Below are positions 55,160 through 62,457 of a stretch of DNA of 64,000 nucleotides, in pieces. Below the pieces are notes generated by a model that worked only from the letters and a program-made list of their open reading frames with translations, had not been told where the DNA came from and made no database searches. The number at the start of each line of letters is the position of its first letter. Position 1 is the stretch's first letter. The translations under genes were made by a program, and so were the position numbers. This stretch comes from Azohydromonas australica DSM 1124 (GTDB lineage Bacteria > Pseudomonadota > Gammaproteobacteria > Burkholderiales > Burkholderiaceae_C), in assembly GCF_000430725.1 (NCBI RefSeq), contig NZ_AUMO01000045.1:1-64000 (forward strand), given 5' to 3'.

Positions 55160-56506
55160 ATGCTGTACCAGCTCTACGAAAGCCAGCGCGCCCTGATGGC
55201 GCCCTTCTCCGAGTTCGCCAGCGCGGCTTCAAAGCTGTACGACCATCCGCTGTCGCCCTTTGCCCACTCGATCCTGTCGCAGCGCATCTCCGCCGCCCTC
55301 GACCTGCTGCACCGGCTGGCCAAGGATTACGAGAAGCCCCAGTTCGAGATCACCTCCGCCACCGTCAACGGCGTGGAGGTTGCGGTGCAGGAGCGCGTGG
55401 CGCTGCAGAAGCCCTTCTGCCGGCTGCTGCGCTTCAAGCGCTTCAGCGACGACCTGCAGGCGCTCACCGCCATGAAGGGCCAGCCCACGGTGCTGGTGGT
55501 GGCGCCGCTGTCGGGCCACCACTCCACGCTGCTGCGCGACACGGTGCGCTCGCTGCTGCACGACCACAAGGTCTACATCACCGACTGGACCGACGCGCGC
55601 ATGGTGCCCGCCTCGGACGGCCCCTTCCACCTCAACGACTACGTCGAGTACGTGCAGGAGTTCATCCGCTTCATCGGACCGAACGTGCACGTGATCTCCG
55701 TGTGCCAGCCCACGGTGCCGGTGCTCGCGGCGGTGTCGCTGCTGGCCAGCCGCGGCGAGGACACGCCGCGCACCATGACCATGATGGGCGGCCCCATCGA
55801 CGCGCGGCGCTCGCCCACCGCCGTGAACAACCTGGCGATGAACAAGCGCCACGAGTGGTTCGAGAACAACGTGATCTACCGCGTGCCGCCGAACTACCCC
55901 GGCGCCGGGCGGCGCGTGTACCCGGGCTTCCTGCAGCACACGGGCTTCGTGGCCATGAACCCGGACCGCCACCTGAGCTCGCACTACGACTACTTCCTCG
56001 ACCTGATCCGCGGCGACGAGGACAGCATCGAGGCGCACCGCAAGTTCTACGACGAGTACAACGCCGTGCTGGACATGCCGGCCGATTACTACCTGGAGAC
56101 CATCAAGACGGTGTTCCAGGACTTCGCGCTGGTCAACGGCACCTGGGAAGTCAAGGGCGAGTTCGTGCGCCCGCAGGACATCTCCACCAGCGCGCTGCTG
56201 ACCGTCGAGGGCGAGCTCGACGACATCTCCGGCGCCGGCCAGACCAAGGCCGCCCACGACCTGTGCACCGGCATCCCCAAGGAGCGCCAGTTCCACTACG
56301 ACGTCGAAGGCGCCGGCCACTACGGCATCTTCTCCGGCCGCCGCTGGCGCGAGAAGGTGTATCCGCAAGTGCGCGACTTCATCGCCCGCTTCGACAAGGA
56401 AGTGGCGGCCCCGGCCAAGCCCGAGGCGCTGCCCAGCGCCTCGGCCGAGGCCGTGCCGGCGGTGCCCGCGCGCTCCAAGCGCTCCACGACCAAAGCCGGT
56501 GCCTGA
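55160..56506 (+). CDS. phaZ: Intracellular polyhydroxybutyrate depolymerase
   Basis: A 448-residue protein of the Ralstonia PhaZ1 type that mobilises stored PHB. It begins [16 protein letters not shown], and the nucleophile is the cysteine at about residue 182 in [14 protein letters not shown], in place of the serine of other depolymerases; an aspartate and [10 protein letters not shown] histidine complete the triad. No signal peptide, as expected for a granule-bound cytoplasmic enzyme. An Ala/Pro-rich tail of about 45 residues follows. ATG 55160 by family; the frame opens further up. Confidence 0.93.
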   Translation: MLYQLYESQRALMAPFSEFASAASKLYDHPLSPFAHSILSQRISAALDLLHRLAKDYEKPQFEITSATVNGVEVAVQERVALQKPFCRLLRFKRFSDDLQALTAMKGQPTVLVVAPLSGHHSTLLRDTVRSLLHDHKVYITDWTDARMVPASDGPFHLNDYVEYVQEFIRFIGPNVHVISVCQPTVPVLAAVSLLASRGEDTPRTMTMMGGPIDARRSPTAVNNLAMNKRHEWFENNVIYRVPPNYPGAGRRVYPGFLQHTGFVAMNPDRHLSSHYDYFLDLIRGDEDSIEAHRKFYDEYNAVLDMPADYYLETIKTVFQDFALVNGTWEVKGEFVRPQDISTSALLTVEGELDDISGAGQTKAAHDLCTGIPKERQFHYDVEGAGHYGIFSGRRWREKVYPQVRDFIARFDKEVAAPAKPEALPSASAEAVPAVPARSKRSTTKAGA

Positions 56507-57212
56507 AGAAGCCGTTCCAACCCCTGCGCTGAAACCGGCTGCCGCCCTGCCCCCGCTGCAGGGCCTGGCCGCCGCCGTCGATGCCGCGCTGCCGCAGACG
56601 CAGTGCACCCGCTGCGGCTACCCGGACTGCCGTGGCTACGCGCAGGCCGTGGCCGCCGGCGAGGCGGGCATCGACCGCTGCCCGCCCGGCGGCGCCGAGG
56701 GCGTGCGCCGGCTGGCGGCGCTCACCGGCCAGCCGCCGCGGCCGCTCGATGCGGCCTGCGGCACCGAGGCACCGCGCAGCGTGGCCTTCATCGACGAGGA
56801 CTGGTGCATCGGCTGCACGCTGTGCATCAAGGCCTGCCCGGTGGACTGCATTGCCGGCGCCACCAAGCGCATGCACACCGTCATCGAGAGCGAGTGCACC
56901 GGCTGCGAGCTGTGCGTGCCCGCCTGCCCAGTGGACTGCATCGTGCTGGAGCCCGTCACCGCCGCCACCGGCTGGGAGGCGTGGAGCCCGGCGCAGGCCG
57001 AGCAGGCCCACCAGCGCTACGCCGCGCACCGCGCGCGGCTGGCGCAGGCCGAGGAGGACACGCGCGTGCGCCTCATCGCCAAGGCCGAGGCGAAGCTGGC
57101 CGACCTGCCCGCCCACAGCCGCCACCAGGACCCCGAGACGCTGGACAAGAAACGCTCCGTGATCGAGGCCGCGCTGGCCCGCGCCCGCGCGCAGCGCGGC
57201 TCGCGGGTGTGA
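56499..57212 (+). CDS. RnfB/RsxB-like electron transport ferredoxin
   Basis: A 237-residue protein with the RnfB cluster domain ([18 protein letters not shown] and a downstream CPPGG cysteine) followed by two [4Fe-4S] motifs ([12 protein letters not shown] and [12 protein letters not shown]). It lacks the N-terminal membrane helix of classical RnfB, and no rnfA/C/D/G/E genes are nearby, so it is probably a soluble, lone form as is common in Burkholderiales. The GTG start overlaps the phaZ stop by eight bases. The C-terminal 80 residues are charged and helical. nth follows after five bases. Confidence 0.88.
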   Translation: MPEEAVPTPALKPAAALPPLQGLAAAVDAALPQTQCTRCGYPDCRGYAQAVAAGEAGIDRCPPGGAEGVRRLAALTGQPPRPLDAACGTEAPRSVAFIDEDWCIGCTLCIKACPVDCIAGATKRMHTVIESECTGCELCVPACPVDCIVLEPVTAATGWEAWSPAQAEQAHQRYAAHRARLAQAEEDTRVRLIAKAEAKLADLPAHSRHQDPETLDKKRSVIEAALARARAQRGSRV

Positions 57213-57217
57213 ACGCC

Positions 57218-57853
57218 ATGAACGATCAGGCTGTCGAACGGCTCTTCGCCACGCTGCGCGCCGCCAACCCGCAGCCCACCACCGAGCTGGAATTCACCAA
57301 CGTGTTCGAGTTGCTGGCGGCGGTGCTGCTGTCGGCGCAGTCCACCGACGCGGGCGTCAACAAGGCCACGCGGCGGTTGTTCCCGGTGGCCGGCACGCCG
57401 CGCAAGATGTTCGCGCTGGGCATCGAGGGCATTGCGGGCTACATCCGCAGCGTGGGGCTCTACCCCACCAAGGCCAAGAACCTCTGGAACACCAGCCGCA
57501 TCCTGCTGGAGCAGCACGGCGGGCGCGTGCCGCGCAGCCGCGAGGCGCTGGAGGCGCTGCCCGGCGTGGGCCGCAAGACGGCCAACGTGGTGCTCAACGT
57601 CGCCTTCGGCGAGCCGACCATGGCAGTGGACACTCACATCTTCCGCGTGAGCAACCGCACCGGGCTGGCGCCCGGGCGCACGCCGCTGGAGGTCGAGCAG
57701 GGACTGCTGCGGCGCGTGCCCGAGGCCTACCGGGTGGATGCGCACCACTGGCTGATCCTGCACGGGCGCTACGTCTGCCAGGCCCGGCGTCCACTGTGCG
57801 AGCGCTGCGCGGTCGCCGACTGCTGCGACCAATTCCTGGGCAGCCGACCGTAA
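57218..57853 (+). CDS. nth: Endonuclease III (DNA glycosylase/AP lyase)
   Basis: A 211-residue base-excision enzyme for oxidised pyrimidines. Seen: helix-hairpin-helix LPGVGRKTANVV with catalytic Lys120, Asp138 in AVDTHIFRVSNR, and the C-terminal [4Fe-4S] loop with CQARRPLCERCAVADC. Start ATG 57218 is preceded by the rnfB-like stop by a few bases, and rnfB-nth is a common pair in proteobacteria. Confidence 0.97.
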   Translation: MNDQAVERLFATLRAANPQPTTELEFTNVFELLAAVLLSAQSTDAGVNKATRRLFPVAGTPRKMFALGIEGIAGYIRSVGLYPTKAKNLWNTSRILLEQHGGRVPRSREALEALPGVGRKTANVVLNVAFGEPTMAVDTHIFRVSNRTGLAPGRTPLEVEQGLLRRVPEAYRVDAHHWLILHGRYVCQARRPLCERCAVADCCDQFLGSRP

Positions 57854-57898
57854 GGGCGCGGGGCCTACAATCCCCGGCCTCGCCTCGCCCTCCGAACC

Positions 57899-58105
57899 AT
57901 GCCGACCCTGGAAGAACTTGCCGAGCGCATCGAGTTGCTCGCGCGCCGCCATGAGCAGCTCCAGCAAGCCCATGCCGAGCTGCAGCGCCAGCACGCCGAG
58001 CTCGGCGCCGAGCGCGACCAGTTGCGCTCGCGCCTGAACGCCGCACGCTCGCGCATCGACGTGCTCATCGAACGGCTCTCCACCACCGACGCCCGCCAGG
58101 GCTGA
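57899..58105 (+). CDS. Small coiled-coil protein next to zapA
   Basis: A 68-residue, almost fully coiled-coil protein (LAERIELLARRHEQLQQAHAELQRQHAEL heptads) of the type found upstream of zapA in beta-proteobacteria; it resembles ZapB or TIGR02449 proteins. A role in Z-ring organisation is likely from position and structure, not proven. 24 bases before zapA. Confidence 0.78.
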   Translation: MPTLEELAERIELLARRHEQLQQAHAELQRQHAELGAERDQLRSRLNAARSRIDVLIERLSTTDARQG

Positions 58106-58129
58106 TCCGCTGCCGCGTCCCCTTTCGCC

Positions 58130-58459
58130 ATGAAACAGCTCGAAGTCACCATCCTCGGCCAGAGCTACCTGCTGGGCTGCCCTGACGGCGGCGAGCAGGC
58201 GCTGCAGTCCGCCGTCGCGCAGGTGGACCGCGAGATGACGGCCATCCGCGACGCCGGCCGCATCAAGGCGCGCGAACGCATCGCCGTGCTGGCCGCGCTC
58301 AACCTGGCCTACCAGCTCGTGCAGCGCCCCGCCACGCCGCCGCCCGCGCCCGCCGAAACCGGCACCGCGGCCAGCGCGCCGAGCGAGGCCCAGTTGCTGG
58401 CGCTCATCGAGCGCATCGACCGCGCGCTGGCCGCGGATGCGACTTCGGGCACGCCTTGA
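58130..58459 (+). CDS. zapA: Cell division protein ZapA
   Basis: A 109-residue protein with the ZapA N-terminal domain (MKQLEVTILGQSYLLGCPDGGEQALQSAVAQVDREM) and a C-terminal helix for dimerisation, separated by a Pro/Ala linker (TPPPAPAETGTAASAPS). It cross-links FtsZ filaments. 6S RNA follows directly, as often in proteobacteria. Confidence 0.93.
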   Translation: MKQLEVTILGQSYLLGCPDGGEQALQSAVAQVDREMTAIRDAGRIKARERIAVLAALNLAYQLVQRPATPPPAPAETGTAASAPSEAQLLALIERIDRALAADATSGTP

Positions 58460-58550
58460 CAGGGTTGATGTGCCTCATTTCGCAGTCGTTGCGGACGAGG
58501 GCGTAAAATTCACCTCGTCCGTCGCGTTCGTGTGGGTTCTATATTTCCTT

Positions 58551-58700
58551 GAACCGATGCTCTCGCGAGCAAGGGCCTGGAAAATTGCTGGACGGGCGCG
58601 ATCGTCTCGCGTCAGACGAACCCGAAGTCCTGCTGACCGGACCCACCTGAATCCCCTGGGTTCAGGAATGCGGCCTACAGCTCGCGACGGACACCCCCTC
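58551..58700 (+). ncRNA. ssrS: 6S RNA
   Basis: The sequence downstream of zapA has no reading frame but contains the conserved 3' half CACCTGAATCC and GGGTTCAGGAATGCGGCCT typical of 6S RNA. A closing stem is visible: TCGCGAGC (58563-58570) with GCTCGCGA (58680-58687), then GGCC/GGCC. A TATATT -10 element sits at 58540-58545. 6S RNA mimics an open promoter and sequesters sigma-70 RNA polymerase in stationary phase. Ends are approximate. Confidence 0.78.
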
Positions 58701-58803
58701 TTTCCTTACCCGCGTCTCGCACCCGTTGCAGCCGGCAGCGTCCCTGCTGGCGCGGCGCGTGCCCTTGCGCGGCAGCGGCCGGACGCGTCGGCCCTTTAGC
58801 ACC

Positions 58804-59613
58804 ATGGACCTTTCACTCGCGGCCGAGTTGCTGCTGCTGGGCTGCTGCACCGGCTTTCTCGCGGGCCTGCTGGGCATCGGCGGCGGCATGCTGCTGGTGC
58901 CGTTCCTGAGCATCATTCTGTCGCAGCGCGGCGTGCCCTCGGGCATGGCGGTGAAGATGGCCATCGCCACGTCCATGACCACCATCGTCTTCACCTCGCT
59001 GTCCAGCGTGCGCGCGCACCACAAGCGCGGCGCGGTGCGCTGGCCGCTGGTGCGCAACATGGCGCCCGGCATCGTGGTGGGCGGACTGGTGGCCGGCGCG
59101 GGTGCCTTCGCCATGGTCAAGGGCCAGGCGCTGGCGCTGTTCTTCGCCGCCTTCGTCGCCTTCTCGGCCACGCAGATGCTGCGCGGGCGACCGCCGCATC
59201 CGGACCGCGACATGCCCGGCCGCCTGGGCCAGGCCGCCGCGGGCAGCGGCATCGGCTTCCTCTCGGGCCTGGTGGGCGCGGGCGGGGGCTTCGTGTCGGT
59301 GCCCTTCATGACCCGCTGCAACGTGCCCATCCACCATGCGGTGGCCACCAGCGCGGCGCTGGGCTTTCCCATCGCGGTCGCCAACACCGCGGGCTACCTC
59401 GTCGGCGGCCTGGGCCTGCCGCCAGCCCTGCCCGGCGCGCTGGGCTACCTGTACCTGCCGGCGCTGGCCGTGGTCGCCCTGGCCAGCGTGACCATGGCGC
59501 CCGTGGGTGCGCGCGCCGCGCACGCGATGGACGTGCGCCAGCTCAAGCGCGCCTTCGCCGTCCTGCTGTACCTGCTCGCGGCCTACATGCTCTACAAGGG
59601 CCTGAGCATCTGA
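58804..59613 (+). CDS. TauE/SafE-family sulfite/sulfur-compound exporter
   Basis: A 269-residue permease with about eight hydrophobic helices and the duplicated glycine motif (GLLGIGGGMLLVPFLSIIL near residue 22; GLVGAGGGFVSVPFMTRCN near 150). Family members export sulfite, sulfoacetate or other organosulfur compounds; the substrate is unknown. ATG 58804 is the family start. Confidence 0.9.
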   Translation: MDLSLAAELLLLGCCTGFLAGLLGIGGGMLLVPFLSIILSQRGVPSGMAVKMAIATSMTTIVFTSLSSVRAHHKRGAVRWPLVRNMAPGIVVGGLVAGAGAFAMVKGQALALFFAAFVAFSATQMLRGRPPHPDRDMPGRLGQAAAGSGIGFLSGLVGAGGGFVSVPFMTRCNVPIHHAVATSAALGFPIAVANTAGYLVGGLGLPPALPGALGYLYLPALAVVALASVTMAPVGARAAHAMDVRQLKRAFAVLLYLLAAYMLYKGLSI

Positions 59614-59751
59614 TCAGCCGGGTTGGTGCCGGCGCAACCAGCTTGCCGGGCCCGTAGCGGCCCCACTGGAAAGCGCGACGGCGCGCCGTGAAGTAAGCCC
59701 GCTGCGCGCGGGCATGCCGAAGCGGCTCTCAGCGGCCGCAGCGGGCCGGCC
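59614..59751. other. Convergent intergenic region after TauE/SafE
   Basis: It contains GC-rich hairpins (for example GGTTG/CAACC near 59621-59640 and CCCGC/GCGGG near 59698-59712) but no T tract, so terminators are not certain. Confidence 0.4.
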
Positions 59752-60774
59752 TCAGCCCTGCACCGCGAACGGCACCCGCGCCAGCGCCACCTGGTCGCCC
59801 CCGCGCTGCTGCGCCTCGGCCAGCGCCGCCTGGCAGGCGGCCACCAGCGCGGGCGCCTCGCCGGCGGTGTGCGGGCAGCTCGCCACGCCCATGGACACGC
59901 TGAAGCGCAGCTCGCGCCCGGCGCTCACCACGATCTGCGCCGCGCACTCGCGCCGCAGCTGCTCCATGCGCCCGTAGGCCACGGCCAGCCCCACGTTGGA
60001 CATCAGCACCGCGAAGCGCTGGCCGTCCAGACGACAGGTCCAGTCCGCGGCGCGGGTGTTGGCGCGCAGCAGCCGCGCCAGCGTCGCGCGCACGCTCTCC
60101 AGCGCCGTGTCGTCCCAGGCGGCGACTTCCGCGCGCGGCGCGTCCAGCGCCACCCACACCAGCGCGATCTCGCGGTGCTCCTGGTGCACGGAAGCCACCG
60201 CGCGCTCCAGCTGCTCGTCGAACAGCGCGCGCGACTGCAGCCCGGCCTGCGCACCCAGCGGGCCGCCCTCGCCGTACAGCTCGTTGTACAGACGCTGCTG
60301 CTGTTCCAGCTGCTGCAGCACCTCGCGCAGCCGCTGCTGCTCGCGGCGCTGCGGCCCCAGGTCGGTCCAGATGCTGCACAGCAGCCGCCGCCCATCGGGC
60401 AGCAGCCGGATCTCGCGCCAGACGCCGAACTCCTGCTGCGCCCCGTGCCACTCGAAGCGGTGCTCGCTTTGCAGCGGCTTGTCCGGCGGCAGCTGCAGCG
60501 CGTGCTGCTCGGCCGCGCGCAGCGGTGCGGGCAGCGGCGGCTCCAGCGCCGCGTCGCCCTGCGCGCGCAGCGCGGCCGGGTCGCAACGCAGCCACTGCGC
60601 CATCGCCTCGTTGACGTGCAGGTAGGCGCCGCTGTCGGCGTCCTTGAGCGCCAGCAGCATGCCCTGGCGCGTCATCCAGGCCGGCAGCAGCCGGCCCAGC
60701 AAGGCCGCCAGCGCGTCTTCGGACAGCGCGTCGGCAGCGGTCGTCTCGGCTTGGGGAGGAGGAACGGTAGACAT
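59752..60774 (-). CDS. PAS plus degenerate GGDEF protein
   Basis: A 340-residue protein. Residues about 25-140 look like a PAS sensor (DADSGAYLHVNEAMAQWLRCDPAALRAQGD; FGVWREIRLLPDGRRLLC), followed by a coiled coil (QRREQQRLREVLQQLEQQQRL) and a GGDEF-like domain. The active-site motif is LDGQRF (about 249-254) instead of GGDEF, so diguanylate cyclase activity is very unlikely; a protein or nucleotide-binding regulatory role is possible. It follows the ANTAR-PilJ gene by 64 bases on the same strand and is probably co-transcribed. No strong Shine-Dalgarno site. Confidence 0.8.
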   Translation of the reverse strand: MSTVPPPQAETTAADALSEDALAALLGRLLPAWMTRQGMLLALKDADSGAYLHVNEAMAQWLRCDPAALRAQGDAALEPPLPAPLRAAEQHALQLPPDKPLQSEHRFEWHGAQQEFGVWREIRLLPDGRRLLCSIWTDLGPQRREQQRLREVLQQLEQQQRLYNELYGEGGPLGAQAGLQSRALFDEQLERAVASVHQEHREIALVWVALDAPRAEVAAWDDTALESVRATLARLLRANTRAADWTCRLDGQRFAVLMSNVGLAVAYGRMEQLRRECAAQIVVSAGRELRFSVSMGVASCPHTAGEAPALVAACQAALAEAQQRGGDQVALARVPFAVQG

Positions 60775-60838
60775 GCTGAGCAGGGCGGAGACTGGGGCCT
60801 GAGCAGGATAAGCCGCCGCGGGCGGCGCGAGGAAGGTT

Positions 60839-62116
60839 TCAGTCGAACAGCAGCTGCGCGCTGCGCTCGTAGTCGCCGGTGAGTTCCTCGAAGCGCGCCA
60901 GCAGCGCCTCGGCGGCCTGCGCGAGCTGCCGGCGCCCGCTCTCGTGCCCGGCCTCGCGCACGCCCTGCTGCATGCGCTGCCACTCGCGCGCCGCGGCATC
61001 CAGCGCGATGCGGATCGCCGGCGAGCTCAGCGGCGACTGCTGCAGCCGCTGCAGCGCCTGGTCGAACTCGCGCGCCGTGGCCGCCGCCAGCGACAGCGCC
61101 TGCGCGCCCGCCGGCGTCGCCAGCAGCGCGCCCATCAGCACCTGCTTGAGCAGGCGCTGGCCCAGCATGCGCTGGCGCCCGGCCAGGTTCACGGCGGAGA
61201 GCGTCTGCAGCGCGCTGCCGCCCTCCAGCGCGCGCGTGAGCGTCTCGGCCGCCGCCAGCAGCGCCTCCGCGGCGGCGTCCAGCGCCGGCAGCCCGTCGAG
61301 CTGCGGCGCGGCGTCCAGCGCGCGCTCCAGCGCGGCCCAGGCCGACTGCAGCGGCTGCAGCAGGTCACCCAGGGTCGGCGCCGACAGCGTGCGGCCCAGC
61401 TGCTCTAGGTTGCGCTGGGTCTGCCTGCGCGCGGCGGACTGCAGTGCCGCGGCGTCCACGTCCGGCGCCGGCGCCAGGCGCAGCGCCTGCAGCGCCACCA
61501 GGCGCTGCGAGAGCATGCGCAGCTGCCCGCTGCGGTTGAGCGCCTCGGCGTCGCGCGCGGCGTCGATGAGCTGCTGCGACAGCCGCCCCACGCGCAGCTT
61601 GCCCTGCATGGCCGCGCCGCGCAGGCGGCGGAAGGCCTCGTCCTCCGACAGCCCGTGCGAGCGCATCAGGATGCCCTTGGCGCGGTCCACCAGCTTGCGC
61701 TCCTCCAGCCGCTGGTTCGCCTCGTCGCGCTCGCCGCGCAGGCGCTGCTCGTGCTCGAAGCGCACGCGCGCGAGCTGCAGCAGCGAGCGCAGCCGCGTGG
61801 GCGCGTAGCCGTGCACCACCCAGCCCGCCACGCCCAGCGCCAGCGCGCGCTGCGCCCCTTCGACGCTGGCATCGGCGGTGAACACCAGCACCGGCATCGG
61901 TTGCGTGCGCGACAGCAGCTCCAGCGCGTCGAACAGCCCGGCCTCGGCCGGCGCGGGCTCCCAGCACACGACCACGTCCGGTGCGTGCCTCAGGGCCTGC
62001 TGCACCAGCTTGTCGCACTCGCAGGCACCAATGACGTGAATGCCGGCGGCCTGGAGCTCATCGGCCAGCGGAGGTGCGCCCGTGCCGGGAGCGGAGATGA
62101 CGAGGGCTGAAGTCAT
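60839..62116 (-). CDS. ANTAR protein with pseudo-receiver and two NarX-like P-box segments
   Basis: A 425-residue protein. Residues 1-120 resemble a receiver, but the expected phospho-Asp position reads DVVVCWEP (Cys51/Trp52), so phosphorylation is not expected. ANTAR covers about 135-187 (LEERKLVDRAKGILMRSHGLSEDEAFRRLRGAAMQGKLRVGRLSQQLI region). The C-terminal half has two PilJ/NarX-type segments with P-box-like motifs LNRSGQLRMLSQRL (193-206) and VNLAGRQRMLGQRL (309-322). In NarX the P-box binds nitrate. The protein may therefore sense nitrate directly and bind leader RNA, like NasR but with the domain order reversed. It is divergent from narK. Confidence 0.85.
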   Translation of the reverse strand: MTSALVISAPGTGAPPLADELQAAGIHVIGACECDKLVQQALRHAPDVVVCWEPAPAEAGLFDALELLSRTQPMPVLVFTADASVEGAQRALALGVAGWVVHGYAPTRLRSLLQLARVRFEHEQRLRGERDEANQRLEERKLVDRAKGILMRSHGLSEDEAFRRLRGAAMQGKLRVGRLSQQLIDAARDAEALNRSGQLRMLSQRLVALQALRLAPAPDVDAAALQSAARRQTQRNLEQLGRTLSAPTLGDLLQPLQSAWAALERALDAAPQLDGLPALDAAAEALLAAAETLTRALEGGSALQTLSAVNLAGRQRMLGQRLLKQVLMGALLATPAGAQALSLAAATAREFDQALQRLQQSPLSSPAIRIALDAAAREWQRMQQGVREAGHESGRRQLAQAAEALLARFEELTGDYERSAQLLFD

Positions 62117-62163
62117 GCAGCGAACCGGCACCGCGGCCGGCCATACAGAGAGGGAAATGCAAG

Positions 62164-62183
62164 CGCCGCCATAGGGGGCGGCG
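62164..62183 (+). other. Seven-bp hairpin with ATAGGG hexaloop
   Basis: CGCCGCC (62164-62170), loop ATAGGG, GGCGGCG (62177-62183): perfect 7-bp stem, with A at loop position 1 and G at 4. It lies upstream of the predicted sigma-54 start of narK, so it is in the transcript only if another promoter is used. Confidence 0.5.
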
Positions 62184-62233
62184 TTCGGGCCGCAAGCATA
62201 GAGCAGGGCCTGCGCCAGCCCGGACCTACGGGT

Positions 62234-62248
62234 TGGCACGGATGGTGC
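62234..62248 (+). promoter_or_regulatory. Sigma-54-like promoter of narK
   Basis: TGGCACGGATGGTGC matches TGGCAC-N5-TTGC in nine of ten fixed positions (GTGC for TTGC). It predicts a transcript start at 62260. The similar element before nrtA supports shared nitrogen control. Confidence 0.6.
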
Positions 62249-62259
62249 AGTGCTGCATG

Positions 62260-62305
62260 CGGGTGCACCGCAGCACCCGGACCGCCGGCATCGCACGCCC
62301 GGTCC
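62260..62305 (+). promoter_or_regulatory. Candidate ANTAR target hairpins in the narK leader
   Basis: Hairpin 1 (62260-62279): CGGGTGC pairs with GCACCCG, loop ACCGCA, six bases with A1 and G4. Hairpin 2 (62279-62305): GGACCG/CGGTCC and GGC/GCC with a CC bulge, loop ATCGCAC; this loop is seven bases long, so it fits less well. Hairpin 1 begins at the predicted sigma-54 start, as in the nrtA leader. Confidence 0.5.
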
Positions 62306-62340
62306 TGGCCACAGCGTCGTGACCAAGCATGTGCTCCACA

Positions 62341-62363
62341 GCCCGCAACCCGCCGCGGGCGCT
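62341..62363 (+). terminator. Weak terminator-like hairpin in the narK leader
   Basis: GCCCGC (62341-62346) pairs with GCGGGC (62355-62360), followed only by GCTTT. It could be the antitermination target, but the T tract is short. Confidence 0.3.
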
Positions 62364-62387
62364 TTGCCGTACCGCCGGAGAAGCCAC

Positions 62388-62444
62388 ATGAGAAGAACGC
62401 TGTCGACGCCCGCCCTCCTTTCCCCCTCCTTCCTGCGCGCCTGA
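62388..62444 (+). CDS. Possible 18-residue leader peptide before narK
   Basis: A short reading frame starts at ATG 62388 with GGAG at 62376-62379 and encodes MRRTLSTPALLSPSFLRA. Its stop lies 13 bases before the narK ATG, which has no Shine-Dalgarno sequence of its own. Translational coupling is a reasonable reading; chance is not excluded. Confidence 0.35.
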   Translation: MRRTLSTPALLSPSFLRA

Positions 62445-62457
62445 GCGCCCCGCCACG

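Noticed and set aside
62235..62254. An imperfect hairpin with loop ATGGTG (A1, G4) as hairpin P1 of the narK leader
   Set aside because: It lies inside the sigma-54 element and would be upstream of the predicted transcript start; the stem has a mismatch next to the loop.
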